Notes: generated by a model not told the origin, from the sequence alone. 64,000 bases of DNA from Curtobacterium sp. VKM Ac-1395 (GCF_015350975.1 NZ_JADKRX010000010.1:1-64000); one strand, 5' to 3'; shown: positions 47,602 to 55,924, counted from the first letter of the stretch. Made by a program: numbers and translations.

Positions 47602-47865
47602 ATGACCGACGTGACGTACGACCAGGTGACCATGTTCGGCGCGGACTGGTGCCGCGACTGCCGCCGTTCCAAGGCGCTGCTCGACCGGCTCGGCGTGGAC
47701 TACACGTACGTGGACGTCGAGGCCGACCTGTCCGCAGCCGCCCGTGCCGAGGAGATCAGCGGCCGCAAGAGCATCCCCGTCGTGGTGCTGCCGAACGGCA
47801 CGCACTTCGTGGAGCCCTCCGACGCGGAGCTGCAGGCCGAGCTCGAGGCCTCGAACCTGGTCTGA
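47602..47865 (+). CDS. Glutaredoxin-like (mycoredoxin/NrdH type) protein
   Basis: Thioredoxin-fold redox protein of 87 residues with the dithiol motif GADWCRDCRRSK (about 12-23), a cis-Pro in SIPVVVLPNG (about 57-66) and the FVEPSDAEL end typical of actinobacterial mycoredoxins. WCRDC differs from the usual CxxC of NrdH (CVQC). It would reduce mycothiol-mixed disulfides or a reductase. Divergent from prsW over 73 nt. Confidence 0.9.
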   Translation: MTDVTYDQVTMFGADWCRDCRRSKALLDRLGVDYTYVDVEADLSAAARAEEISGRKSIPVVVLPNGTHFVEPSDAELQAELEASNLV

Positions 47866-48014
47866 GACCCCTCGGTCCGGTTGTTCCGGGACGACCAAAC
47901 AGCCAGAAGACGCGGAAATGGGCACCGATGTGCTCCACCGTGTTGACTCTGGGGTTGACCTCGGCACCGACGATCCCGTCGGTGCCGATTCGTTCGTTCC
48001 ACCAGGAGGACACC

Positions 48015-48290
48015 GTGCTCGGTCTCATCATCAGCTTGATCATCGTCGGACTGATCGCCGGTGCGCTCGCGCGCCTGATCATCCCCGGCAAGCAGAACCT
48101 GTCGATCCTCATGACGATCGTCCTCGGCATCGTCGGTTCCTTCGTCGGCGGGTTCCTCGGGTTCCTGATCTTCCAGCACGACCCGATGGACGGCTTCTTC
48201 CAGCCGGCCGGCATCATCGGCTCCGTCATCGGCGCCATCATCGTGCTGTTCCTCTACACCCGCTTCGCGGGCAAGGGCTCGCGCCGCTGA
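48015..48290 (+). CDS. GlsB/YeaQ/YmgE family stress membrane protein
   Basis: 91-residue protein with three membrane segments: IISLIIVGLIAGALARLIIP (about 4-23), a second at about 28-50, and IIGSVIGAIIVLFLY. The glycine-rich pattern GxxGALARLIxPG is typical of this transglycosylase-associated family linked to general stress and salt responses. Start GTG 48015 is fixed by a perfect AGGAGG 5 nt upstream. A 149-nt upstream region separates it from the glutaredoxin gene. Confidence 0.9.
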   Translation: MLGLIISLIIVGLIAGALARLIIPGKQNLSILMTIVLGIVGSFVGGFLGFLIFQHDPMDGFFQPAGIIGSVIGAIIVLFLYTRFAGKGSRR

Positions 48291-48308
48291 TCGCAGCAGG
48301 AGCAGTGC

Positions 48309-48356
48309 CCGACGGGGGCGTGCAGTGGTCACACGACCACGGCACGCCCCCGTCGG
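48309..48356 (+). terminator. Terminator after the GlsB-like gene
   Basis: Perfect 15-bp stem CCGACGGGGGCGTGC with its complement, and an inner TGGTC-ACAC-GACCA hairpin, 18 nt past the stop. Confidence 0.8.
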
Positions 48357-48373
48357 CCGTTCCGGGGTGACCC

Positions 48374-48487
48374 CGCGCGATGGTGTGGTGCGCGGTTGCG
48401 CACTCGGTGCGAGGGTGCGAGGGCGCACGGGGAGCGCAAGCTCGCACGGAGCGGACGACCTCGCACCGTGCGCGCGCTGGCACCGGA
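48374..48487. other. Non-coding GTGCG/CGCAC repeat-rich stretch
   Basis: Many short copies of GTGCG and its complement (GTGCGCGGTTGCGCAC, GGTGCGAGGGTGCGAG, GCTCGCACGG) in both orientations, without a gene. It precedes the GGAGGC-armed hairpin, the same order as in 37490-37775. Confidence 0.5.
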
Positions 48488-48533
48488 CCGGACGGGAGGC
48501 TCGTGGCCGGCCCGCCACGAGCCTCCCGTCCGG
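48488..48533. terminator. GGAGGC-armed hairpin with perfect 20-bp arms
   Basis: CCGGACGGGAGGCTCGTGGC and its exact complement around a 6-nt loop. Both arms carry CGGGAGGCTCG. It stands 40 nt upstream of the kinase-like gene. Confidence 0.75.
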
Positions 48534-48559
48534 TGTGGGAGTCGGGTCGATGCGTCCGC

Positions 48560-48565
48560 TACCGT
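48560..48565 (+). promoter_or_regulatory. -10 box for the APH-like gene
   Basis: TACCGT ends 8 nt before the ATG at 48574. Confidence 0.35.
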
Positions 48566-48573
48566 CGGACGGC

Positions 48574-49497
48574 ATGGGGCGCACGACGTGGACCGACGTA
48601 CCGACCGCACTGCGGATGCAGGTCGAGGAGCTGCTGGGCGGGCCGGTCGAGCACGCGACGTCGCAGGCCGGCGGATGGTCCCCCGGCGGCGCGGACCGCG
48701 TCATGACGACCGGGGGCCGTCGTGCCTTCGTCAAGACGCTCTCCCGCGCGCGCAACCCGGACGGCTTCGCGTTCCACGAGCAGGAGTCGCGCGTGATGGC
48801 GCTGCTGCCCGCGACCGTGCAGGCACCGCGGCTCCTGGCGACCCTGCGGCACGACGACTGGATCGCCCTGGTGCTCGACGACGTGGCCGGGCGGCATCCC
48901 GGCGCACGCGGCGACGGCTCCGAGGTGACCGCGGTGCTCGACGCGCTCGACACGCTGCCCGTGGCCACGGGTCCGCTCGCCGCGCTGCCCCGTGCTGCGG
49001 AGGACCTCGTCGAGGAGTTCGGCGCGTGGGACCGGATGCGCGAGGCCGGGATCCCCGACGTCGTGCCGACCGCCGTCGCGGAGCGTGCTGCAGCGTTCGC
49101 CGAGCTGGCGCGCGACGGCGCTGCGGCGGCTGACGGCGAGCACCTGCTGCACCTCGACTGCCGTGCCGACAACCTGCTCGTGGACGCCGACGGGGTCGTC
49201 TGGGTCATCGACTGGCCCTGGGCCGGCATCGGCGCACACTGGCTCGACCCGCTGACCTACCTGCTCGACACCCTGGTGCGCGGCGAAGACGTCGACGTGG
49301 AGCACCACCTCGCGAACCACCGGGTCTTCGCCGGGGTGTCGTCGGGTGCCGTGGACGCGGTGCTCGCCGGTCTGGCGGGGATGTTCCTGGAGAAGGCGGC
49401 GCGTCCGGCGCCGCCCGCCATGCCGACGCTGCGGGACTTCCAGCGCAGCGAGGGGCTGGCCGCCGCCGAGTGGCTGGCGCGGCGCGGGTCGGTCTGA
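48574..49497 (+). CDS. Aminoglycoside phosphotransferase (APH/choline kinase)-like protein
   Basis: 307-residue kinase-fold protein. AFVKTLSR (about 51-58) holds the ATP lysine; the catalytic loop is LLHLDCRADNLLVDADG (about 190-206, HxDxxxxN type with Asp and Asn) and WVIDWPWAGIG is the metal Asp motif. It could phosphorylate a small alcohol or antibiotic; specificity is unknown and resistance should not be assumed. Position near the TACCGT box favours the ATG at 48574 over one eight codons upstream. Confidence 0.85.
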   Translation: MGRTTWTDVPTALRMQVEELLGGPVEHATSQAGGWSPGGADRVMTTGGRRAFVKTLSRARNPDGFAFHEQESRVMALLPATVQAPRLLATLRHDDWIALVLDDVAGRHPGARGDGSEVTAVLDALDTLPVATGPLAALPRAAEDLVEEFGAWDRMREAGIPDVVPTAVAERAAAFAELARDGAAAADGEHLLHLDCRADNLLVDADGVVWVIDWPWAGIGAHWLDPLTYLLDTLVRGEDVDVEHHLANHRVFAGVSSGAVDAVLAGLAGMFLEKAARPAPPAMPTLRDFQRSEGLAAAEWLARRGSV

Positions 49498-49665
49498 CCC
49501 GCCGCGGGATGGGCAGGCCGAGTCTCGTCGGGGCGGACGTCCTGCGCGCTGGTGACGGCGCGAGGTGCCCGCACGGCCGAGTCTCGGCGCACTGCTGGGC
49601 CGCGCGGATGCCGAGCCCGAGCAGCAGGTCCCCCGAATGTCCAGGAGGCGCGGCAGTCCCCGGCG

Positions 49666-49671
49666 TACGGT
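49666..49671 (+). promoter_or_regulatory. -10 box for the gene at 49679
   Basis: TACGGT ends 7 nt before the ATG, with no ribosome site between. Confidence 0.4.
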
Positions 49672-49678
49672 CCGCGAC

Positions 49679-50203
49679 ATGACTGACGAGAACGCACGCC
49701 ACCGCCCCGAAGAGGACGCCGCGCGGCTGGGACTCGTCGTCGTCGGCGAAGCAGCAGCGCTGCAGTCCGGTGACGAGGCTGCTCTGGACGCGAGCGTCGA
49801 GAACATCCGCGAGACCATCGAGGACCTGATCGACGAACCCCTCACCCCGCGGCAGGAGGAGGTCGTCGAACGACTCGCATCCGCCGGTGGCACCCTGACT
49901 GCCGGGCTCAGCGGCGCCCTGGCCGCCCAGACGGGTCGTCCGGTCGACGACGTGCTCGAGGGCGCCGCGCGCAGCATCGTCTGGCAGGAGCGGCTGGCGG
50001 CCGACCGTGACCGCGACCGCGCTGCCGTCGACGAGGCCGCGGGCACGGAGCACCGCGAGGTCGAGCCCGAGCAGCGTCGGATGTCCGATGACCAGCGGCA
50101 GCGCTCCGGCGAGGACACCCGCCGCGATGCCGGCCACGGGGACGACGGCCGTGTCGGCGCCGAGGAGCCCGAGGACCGCCGACACCGTCGGGACGAGCGC
50201 TAG
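49679..50203 (+). CDS. Hydrophilic protein of unknown function
   Basis: 174 residues. The first 100 are predicted helical with a conserved look (LGLVVVGEAAALQSGDEAAL, LTPRQEEVVERLASAGGTL); the last 70 are extremely charged, Arg/Asp/Glu-rich and probably disordered. No membrane segments, cysteines or known domain. GC3 and a leaderless-type promoter support a real gene. The 181-nt gap before it holds two copies of GCCGAGTCTCG. Confidence 0.7.
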   Translation: MTDENARHRPEEDAARLGLVVVGEAAALQSGDEAALDASVENIRETIEDLIDEPLTPRQEEVVERLASAGGTLTAGLSGALAAQTGRPVDDVLEGAARSIVWQERLAADRDRDRAAVDEAAGTEHREVEPEQRRMSDDQRQRSGEDTRRDAGHGDDGRVGAEEPEDRRHRRDER

Positions 50204-50258
50204 CCACTCCCCCGGGGAAACACGAGGTCACGAACGCGTGCCTCGTGGGCCTTCCCCG

Positions 50259-50264
50259 TACCGT
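50259..50264 (+). promoter_or_regulatory. -10 box for the FMN monooxygenase gene
   Basis: TACCGT ends 7 nt before the ATG at 50272. A GGAGG lies only 1 nt before that ATG, too close to serve as a ribosome site, which favours leaderless initiation. Confidence 0.45.
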
Positions 50265-50271
50265 CGGAGGC

Positions 50272-51636
50272 ATGCCGAAGCGACTCCTGCTCAACGTCTT
50301 CGAGATGAACTGCGTCGGGCACATCACCCACGGCCTGTGGCGCCTGCCCGGGAACAACCGGCACCGCTACACGGACATCCGCTACTGGACCGAACTCGCC
50401 CGGTCGGCCGAGGCCGGACAGTTCGATGCCGTCTTCATCGCCGATGTGCTCGGCGCCTACGACGTGTACGGCGGATCGGCCGCACCGGCCCTGCGCGAGG
50501 GCCTGCAGATCCCGAACAACGACCCGATGCTCGTCGTGCCCGCCATGGCCGCCGTGACCGAACACCTCGGCTTCGGAATCACGTCCTCGACCAGCTACGA
50601 GCCGCCCTTCGCGTTCGCCCGACGCATGTCCACGCTCGACCACCTGACGAACGGTCGGGTCGGCTGGAACGTCGTCACGAGCTACCTGCCGAACGCGGCG
50701 CGCAACTTCGGCCTGGCGACGGAGATCCCGCACGACACCCGGTACGAGATCGCCGACGAGTACCTCGACGTGCTCTACCAGCTGTGGGAGGGCTCGTGGG
50801 AGGACGACGCCGTCCTCCGCGACGCCGAGCGCGGCATCTACACCGACCCGGACAAGGTCCACCCGATCGACCACGTCGGCCAGCACTTCCGCGTCGCCGG
50901 CCCGCACCTGTCCGAGCCGTCGCCGCAGCGCACCCCGGCGCTGTTCCTGGCGACTGGCTCCCCCGCCGGCATCGCCCGCGCCGGCCAGCACGCCGAGGTC
51001 GTCTTCACCGGTGGGCACGGCGTGCAGCGGACCGCCGACGCCGTCCGCGACGCAGCCCAGGCGGCCGGACGGGACCGCGGCGACGTCCGGTTCGTCACGC
51101 AGGCCGCCGTGATCACGGCGCCGACCCAGCGCGAGGTCGACGACAAGGTGGCGCAGTACCGCGCCTTCGCGAGCGAGGAGGGCCCGCTCGTCCACGGCAG
51201 CGTCCCCTTCGACGCGCTCTCCCACCCGCGCAGCCGCACGGTGCGCGACGCCCTCGAAGCCGAAGGGGTCGAGGGTGGCGAACGCCTGGTCGGCCGGGTC
51301 GCGCTCGACGCCACCGTCGGCGAGCTGCTCGACCGGGTCAACGAGGCCTGGCACGGCGCGTTCTGGGCAGCCGGCGTCCCCGAGGCGGTCACGGAGCAGA
51401 TCGAGGGCTGGCTCGACGACGACGGGATCGACGGCATCAACCTGCGCCAGTACCACTCGTTCGACACCGTCCGCGACTTCGGCCGGTACGTCACGCCGCT
51501 GCTGCAGGAGCGCGGCCGCCTGCCCGAGCGCTACACGCCCGGCGAGACCCTCCGCGAGCGCGTGACCGGAGGCGCCGCACGGCTCCCGGCATCGCACCCG
51601 GCCGCAGCACACCGCCGCACCGGCGTCCCCGCCTGA
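50272..51636 (+). CDS. NtaA/DmoA-family FMN-dependent monooxygenase
   Basis: Luciferase-like flavin monooxygenase of 454 residues (family: nitrilotriacetate, dimethyl-sulfide and DszA-type enzymes). It opens with KRLLLNVFEMNCVGHITHGLW, has SSTSYEPPFAFARRMSTLDHLT and GRVGWNVVTSYLPNAARNFG (about 100-150, the core signature), and TGSPAGIARAGQHAEVVF later. FMNH2 must come from a separate reductase, not found beside it. The substrate (sulfur compound, chelator or other) is not inferable. Confidence 0.9.
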   Translation: MPKRLLLNVFEMNCVGHITHGLWRLPGNNRHRYTDIRYWTELARSAEAGQFDAVFIADVLGAYDVYGGSAAPALREGLQIPNNDPMLVVPAMAAVTEHLGFGITSSTSYEPPFAFARRMSTLDHLTNGRVGWNVVTSYLPNAARNFGLATEIPHDTRYEIADEYLDVLYQLWEGSWEDDAVLRDAERGIYTDPDKVHPIDHVGQHFRVAGPHLSEPSPQRTPALFLATGSPAGIARAGQHAEVVFTGGHGVQRTADAVRDAAQAAGRDRGDVRFVTQAAVITAPTQREVDDKVAQYRAFASEEGPLVHGSVPFDALSHPRSRTVRDALEAEGVEGGERLVGRVALDATVGELLDRVNEAWHGAFWAAGVPEAVTEQIEGWLDDDGIDGINLRQYHSFDTVRDFGRYVTPLLQERGRLPERYTPGETLRERVTGGAARLPASHPAAAHRRTGVPA

Positions 51637-51647
51637 GTCCAGACGAG

Positions 51648-51694
51648 ACGGACTGGAGGCTCCCCACCGGTCCGGTGGGGGGCCTCCTGTCCGT
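51648..51694. terminator. GGAGGC-armed terminator hairpin
   Basis: Arms ACGGACTGGAGGCTCCCCACCGG / CCGGTGGGGGGCCTCCTGTCCGT between convergent genes, 12 nt past the monooxygenase stop. Confidence 0.7.
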
Positions 51695-51755
51695 CGGTTC
51701 CCACCCACACCGCCCGCGATGGCAAGCGGGATCGCGCGTGGGAGGTCGGAAGGAA

Positions 51756-51793
51756 CGACCCCCTACGCGCGATTCGACCCCCTGCGCGCGATT
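51756..51793. repeat. Two tandem copies of a 19-nt unit
   Basis: CGACCCCCTACGCGCGATT followed directly by CGACCCCCTGCGCGCGATT (one difference), then CGA. It lies in the gap downstream of tetR; purpose unknown. Confidence 0.8.
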
Positions 51794-51817
51794 CGACTCG
51801 CCCTGACCCGGTGCGGT

Positions 51818-52396
51818 TCAGATCCCGAGCAGCCGGCGCACCCCGTCCGTCACCACGCGGCGGGTGAGCTCGCCGTCCCGGCGGGCCTTCGCCCGGAGCG
51901 CCGCGCCCTCCCACAGGTCCACGAGCTGGGCCGCGACCAGGTCGGCGTCGAGCGCGGCGTCCACGTCGCCGGCGTCCTGCGCAGCCCGGACGGCCGTGGC
52001 CAGCCGTGCGATCCACGCGTCGAACACCGCGTCGACGTGCGCGGCCACCGTCGGTTCGTCGGTCGCCGTGTCGACGGCCAGGTTGCCGAGCAGACAGCCG
52101 TACCGGAACTCGATGCCCGCCAACCGGTCGAGCATGACGTCGAAGTACCCGGTGATCCGGTCCACCGCGCGCGGCACGGACGGGTCCTCGAGGAGCTCGA
52201 TGGGCGACGCGGCGGCGAAGCGGTCAGCGACCTCCATCGCCAGGTCCGCCTTGGACCGGAAGTGGTTGTAGAACGACCCCTTCGGTGCCCCCGCGGACCC
52301 GGTGATCGCGGCCACACCGGTGGCGGCGTACCCGTGCTGGTGGAACTCGACGAGGGCGGCGTCGACGATCGCATCGCGGAGGCTGGCTTTCGGCAT
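51818..52396 (-). CDS. TetR-family repressor
   Basis: 192 residues. The N-terminal helix-turn-helix spans about 12-50 (ALVEFHQHGYAATGVAAITG, then GAPKGSFYNHFRSKADL). The C-domain (CLLGNLAVDT, LVDLWEGAALRAKA) looks like the TetR_C_6/AcuR-like type. It is divergent from an SDR gene, with a palindromic site between them, so it most likely represses the SDR and itself and responds to an electrophile or aldehyde. Confidence 0.92.
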   Translation of the reverse strand: MPKASLRDAIVDAALVEFHQHGYAATGVAAITGSAGAPKGSFYNHFRSKADLAMEVADRFAAASPIELLEDPSVPRAVDRITGYFDVMLDRLAGIEFRYGCLLGNLAVDTATDEPTVAAHVDAVFDAWIARLATAVRAAQDAGDVDAALDADLVAAQLVDLWEGAALRAKARRDGELTRRVVTDGVRRLLGI

Positions 52397-52420
52397 GCAC
52401 CGATCCTCTCACCGGGGGAA

Positions 52421-52440
52421 TGAGACGACCGGTCATATTG
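52421..52440. promoter_or_regulatory. Putative operator for the TetR protein
   Basis: Palindromic centre GACCGGTC (52427-52434) inside TGAGACGACCGGTCATATTG, in the 93-nt tetR-SDR gap. GACCGGTC-centred palindromes are common in TetR-controlled reductase pairs (recalled knowledge). Confidence 0.5.
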
Positions 52441-52489
52441 CTATCGGGAGAACACGGTGCCACCAGGTGCCCGACGGAAGGAACCCACC

Positions 52490-53188
52490 ATGACCGGACT
52501 CAGCGGACAGACCGTGCTCGTCACCGGCGCGAACGGCGGACTCGGCACCGAGTTCGTGCGCCAGGCCCTCGAACGCGGCGCCACGAAGGTCTACGCCGCC
52601 GCCCGACGCCCGCAGGACTGGGACGACGCCCGCATCGTGCCGCTCGTGCTCGACGTCAGCGACGAGGCCTCCGTCGCCCGCGCGGCCGCCGAGGCACCGG
52701 ACGTCACGATCGTCGTCAACAACGCCGGACTGCTGCGCCCGGGCGGGCTCGTCGACGGCGACCTCGGGGACGTCCGCGCACAGATCGAGACGAACCTGGT
52801 CGGCCCGCTGCTCGTCACCCGCGCCTTCGCCCCGGCACTCCGCGTGGCGCAGGGAGCCGTCGTCAACGTCGCCTCGGTGCTCAGCTGGCTCGGCGGCAGC
52901 GGTGCGTACGGCGTCTCGAAGGCGGGGCTGTGGTCGGCGACGGACTCGATCCGGCTCGAGCTGGCGAGCGACGGCGTGCAGGTGCTCGGTGCCTACCTCG
53001 GGTACACCGACACGGCCATGGCGACCGGCGTCGACGCGCCGAAGAACACCCCCGAGGCCGTCGTCACCGCGATCTGGGACGGCGTCGAGCACGGCGAGCA
53101 CGAGGTCCTCGCGGACGAGCTGACGCGGAGCGTCCGCGCCTCGCTCGGCGCCTCGGTCGCCGAGCGCTACGCCGCGCTGGCCGGCTGA
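52490..53188 (+). CDS. Short-chain dehydrogenase/reductase
   Basis: 232-residue NAD(P)-dependent oxidoreductase. It has TGANGGLGTEFVRQAL (about 12-27, TGxxxGxG cofactor motif), VNNAGLLRPGG, and the catalytic Ser in VASVLSW with Tyr-Lys in YGVSKAG. GGAAGGAA is the ribosome site. It is divergently paired with TetR and is its probable target. Substrate unknown. Confidence 0.93.
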   Translation: MTGLSGQTVLVTGANGGLGTEFVRQALERGATKVYAAARRPQDWDDARIVPLVLDVSDEASVARAAAEAPDVTIVVNNAGLLRPGGLVDGDLGDVRAQIETNLVGPLLVTRAFAPALRVAQGAVVNVASVLSWLGGSGAYGVSKAGLWSATDSIRLELASDGVQVLGAYLGYTDTAMATGVDAPKNTPEAVVTAIWDGVEHGEHEVLADELTRSVRASLGASVAERYAALAG

Positions 53189-53200
53189 CGCACCACGGGA

Positions 53201-53245
53201 CGGACTGGAGGCTCCCCCCCGGCCCGGTGGGGAGCCTCCAGTCCG
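53201..53245. terminator. GGAGGC-armed terminator hairpin
   Basis: Arms CGGACTGGAGGCTCCCC / GGGGAGCCTCCAGTCCG between the convergent SDR and nadE genes; near-identical on its left arm to the hairpin at 51648-51694. Confidence 0.75.
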
Positions 53246-53258
53246 GTCACCCCTGTGA

Positions 53259-53320
53259 GACGCCGGTGTTCGTCCTCCGCACCGCGGACGTCCGCGGCAC
53301 GACCGACGAACACCGGTGTC
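53259..53320. repeat. Nested palindrome with GACACCGGTGTTC-type arms
   Basis: Outer arms GACGCCGGTGTTCGTC (53259-53274) and GACGAACACCGGTGTC (53305-53320), with an inner perfect palindrome CCGCGGACGTCCGCGG (53283-53298). The arms match the repeat units at 31019-31168. Confidence 0.75.
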
Positions 53321-53335
53321 CTGCGAGCGGACTCG

Positions 53336-54157
53336 CTACGGGCGCCACCAGGCGTCGAAGGGGGTCGCCGGGACCTGGCGCTTGTGCTCCGTGGCGCGGT
53401 AGCGGGTCTCGATCGCCTCGGCGACCTCGACCGGCACGTCGTGCCCCTGCAGGTAGGCGTCGATCTCGGCGTAGCTCAGGCCGAGGTTGGCCTCGTCCGT
53501 CTGGCCGGGGGTCTCGTCGAGGAGGTCGGCGGTGGGCGCCTTCTCGTAGAGCCGCGCCGGTGCGCCGAGGTGCTCGAGGAGCTGGCGACCCTGGCTCTTC
53601 GTGAGCCCGGTCAGCGGGGTGAGGTCCACCCCGCCGTCGCCGTACTTCGTGAAGAAGCCGGTCACGGCCTCGGCCGCGTGGTCCGTGCCGACGACCAGGA
53701 GCCCGCGCTGCCCGGCGACCGCGTACTGGGCGACCATGCGCATCCGGGCCTTGACGTTGCCCTTGACGAAGTCGCTCAGCGCGACGCCGGCGTCAGCGGT
53801 GTCCTGCACCACGCCGTCGACCCCGTGCTCGATGTTGACCGTCAGGCCGGGCTCTGCGGCGATGAACTGCAGCGCGAGCTGGGCGTCGTCCTCGTCGGCC
53901 TGCACCCGGTAGGGCATGCGCACGGTGGTGAAGGAGACGTCGTGCCCCTCGGCGCGGAGCGACTCCACCGCGAGCTGGGAGAGCCGCCCGGCGAGGGTGG
54001 AGTCCTGCCCACCGCTGATCGCGAGGACCAGGCCCTTCGCCCCCGTGGTCAGCAGGTAGTCGCGGAGGAAGTCGACACGACGTGCGACCTCGGCGGCCGG
54101 GTCGATGACGGGCTGGACGTTGAGGTCCGCTGCGATGGCGGCTTGGAGTTCACGCAC
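53336..54157 (-). CDS. nadE: NAD synthase (ammonia-dependent type)
   Basis: Amidates nicotinic-acid adenine dinucleotide to NAD+. The 273-residue length is that of the NH3-dependent single-domain enzyme, without the glutaminase domain. The P-loop [15 protein letters not shown] is at about 44-58; [21 protein letters not shown] and [11 protein letters not shown] follow. GTG at 54157 is favoured by the family N-terminus; GATACT lies 6 nt upstream of it. Needs an ammonia source. Confidence 0.95.
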   Translation of the reverse strand: MRELQAAIAADLNVQPVIDPAAEVARRVDFLRDYLLTTGAKGLVLAISGGQDSTLAGRLSQLAVESLRAEGHDVSFTTVRMPYRVQADEDDAQLALQFIAAEPGLTVNIEHGVDGVVQDTADAGVALSDFVKGNVKARMRMVAQYAVAGQRGLLVVGTDHAAEAVTGFFTKYGDGGVDLTPLTGLTKSQGRQLLEHLGAPARLYEKAPTADLLDETPGQTDEANLGLSYAEIDAYLQGHDVPVEVAEAIETRYRATEHKRQVPATPFDAWWRP

Positions 54158-54189
54158 CGCCCCAGTATCCACCGCGGCGGGCGGGACGG

Positions 54190-54378
54190 TCAGCGGACTC
54201 GGCGACCCGTCAGGTCCGGCGCCGGGCCGGCCGGCGTGATCGTGTTGTCGTGGTCGACGCCGATGGCGCACCGGCAGACCACGCTCAGCGTCTCGTCGGG
54301 GGTCCTGAGCAGTCGGAACCGCTCGACGTGCTCCGGTCCGACCGCCCGGTCGAGGGGGTGGGTGTCGTGGTCGTGCAC
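54190..54378 (-). CDS. Small protein of unknown function
   Basis: 62 residues from GTG 54378, which has AGGAG spaced 5 nt upstream, an almost ideal ribosome site. The sequence starts [14 protein letters not shown] and contains two close cysteines (VVCRCAIG). No family recognised. It lies 32 nt upstream of nadE. The frame is open further upstream, but only this start has a ribosome site. Confidence 0.5.
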   Translation of the reverse strand: MHDHDTHPLDRAVGPEHVERFRLLRTPDETLSVVCRCAIGVDHDNTITPAGPAPDLTGRRVR

Positions 54379-54787
54379 GCTCGCTCCTGTCGTTCGTCCG
54401 GGTGGACGGCGCGGAGTCGGTGCGGTGGGGACCCGAACGCCCCACCGCACCGAACCCGACATGCGGCCGTCCGCCGCTGATCCGTCCCCCGTGGTGGCAG
54501 GGGACCCGACGCGGAAGGGGTCACGGGTGACGTCACGCCGCACAGAACGACGCGTCACGCTGACGGCACGCGGCGCCAGGGGCGCTCGATCGGTCCGTGG
54601 GCGTGACATCCCTGGTCCTTCCGGGTCCACGCGGCATCCTCGCCGCGCTGCGGGACACGGGTGGTGAGTCCGTGTCGGCCGATCGGGGTCCACCGTTGTG
54701 GGGACACCGGTCGATTGCTGAGCAATCTACAAGGCAGGACGGGGTGGGTGGCGATACCCCCGTTCGGGGCACCGCAGTCCGCGCGGG
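54379..54787. other. 409-nt gap with a perfect small palindrome
   Basis: No convincing gene. It contains GATTGCT-G-AGCAATC (54714-54728), an AT-rich perfect 15-nt palindrome in GC-rich DNA that looks like an operator (MarR-like spacing), and CCCCGTTCGGGG (54759-54770) shortly after the exporter stop, a possible small terminator. Confidence 0.5.
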
Positions 54788-55924
54788 CTACTTGGCGCCG
54801 ACCTCTTCCGAGCGCTTCTGCCGCCACGGCTTGGCGGGGGTGTCCGGGCCGTCCCAGACCTGCACGGCGCCCCACGCGGCGGCGAGGAGCGGGACCGACA
54901 TGACCGCACCCGTGATGCCTGCGAGCACCGTGCCGGCGGTCAGACCGACCAGGATGACGAGGCCGTGCAGCTGGAGCGTGCGGCCCATGAGCACGGGCTG
55001 CAGCAGGTTGCCCTCGAGCTGGTTCACGAGCACCACGATGCCGACCACGACGAGCGCCTGCACCGGGCCGAGGGTCACCAGGGCGACGAGGGCGGCCAGG
55101 ATGCCGGCGGCCGTGGCACCGACGATCGGGATGAACGCCGTGATGAACACGACGACGGCCAGGGGCAGCGCGAGCGGCACCCCGACGATGGCGATGCTCA
55201 CACCGATGCCGATGGCGTCCACCGCGGCGACGGTCGCCGTGCCGCGGACGTAGCCGCCGAGGGTCGAGACGACGCGGTCACCGACACGACGGGCGCGGGC
55301 GTAGCGGGTGCCCGTGAAGGGGCGGAGCAGGAACTCCCAGATCTTCGGCCCGTCCTTGAGGAAGAAGAACAGCACCACGATCATCAGCACGAGCCCGGTG
55401 AGGAAGTTCGCGGTGGCCGAGGCCCCGGCGAGCGCACCCGAGCCGAACTTGGCGCTCGTGACGAAGTCGGTGGCGGTCTTCGTCGCGTCGTCGATCTGCT
55501 TGTCCGAGATCGAGAACGGCAGCGACGTCACCCAGCCCTGCAGCTGCTGGAAGCCGTCGACCGCGGACTTCTGCAGGTCGCTCCACTGGTTCTCGACCGC
55601 GACGACGATGAGCCACCCGACCAGCCCGAGCACGGCCAGCACCCCGAGCAGCACGATCAGCGTCGCCACGAGGGAGGGCACCCGGTGTCGGCGGAGCCAG
55701 GACACGACCGGGTGCATGGCGGAGGCGATGATGAGCGCGATGAGCACCGGGATCGTCACGACGCTGATGGTCGACGCCGCGAAGACGATGCCGATCACGA
55801 TGACCAGCACGATGATGACCTGCAGGCACCGGGTCGCGAGGCCGCCGAACGAGTCCGACCACGCCTTCCTGGCACCGGTGGGCGGTGCGTCGCTGGTCGA
55901 CGGGGTCGGGGAGAAGAACGGCAT
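54788..55924 (-). CDS. AI-2E family transporter
   Basis: Membrane exporter of 378 residues with about eight segments in the family pattern: two close N-terminal helices (about 35-75), a third at about 85-110, a long extracytoplasmic helical stretch (110-180), and the closing helices with FIPIVGATAAGILAALVAL and NQLEGNLLQPVLMGRTLQLH (about 290-345), the family signature. Members export autoinducer-2 or Na+/solutes; substrate unknown. AAGGATCCGC precedes the ATG. Confidence 0.9.
   Translation of the reverse strand: MPFFSPTPSTSDAPPTGARKAWSDSFGGLATRCLQVIIVLVIVIGIVFAASTISVVTIPVLIALIIASAMHPVVSWLRRHRVPSLVATLIVLLGVLAVLGLVGWLIVVAVENQWSDLQKSAVDGFQQLQGWVTSLPFSISDKQIDDATKTATDFVTSAKFGSGALAGASATANFLTGLVLMIVVLFFFLKDGPKIWEFLLRPFTGTRYARARRVGDRVVSTLGGYVRGTATVAAVDAIGIGVSIAIVGVPLALPLAVVVFITAFIPIVGATAAGILAALVALVTLGPVQALVVVGIVVLVNQLEGNLLQPVLMGRTLQLHGLVILVGLTAGTVLAGITGAVMSVPLLAAAWGAVQVWDGPDTPAKPWRQKRSEEVGAK

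Noticed and set aside
44871..48014. An open plus-strand frame running into the GlsB-like gene
   Set aside because: Shadow of the minus-strand SAHH-like and PrsW genes; the true start with AGGAGG is at 48015.
48574..49497. An aminoglycoside resistance gene
   Set aside because: The APH fold is widespread in metabolic kinases; there are no mobile elements or resistance neighbours.
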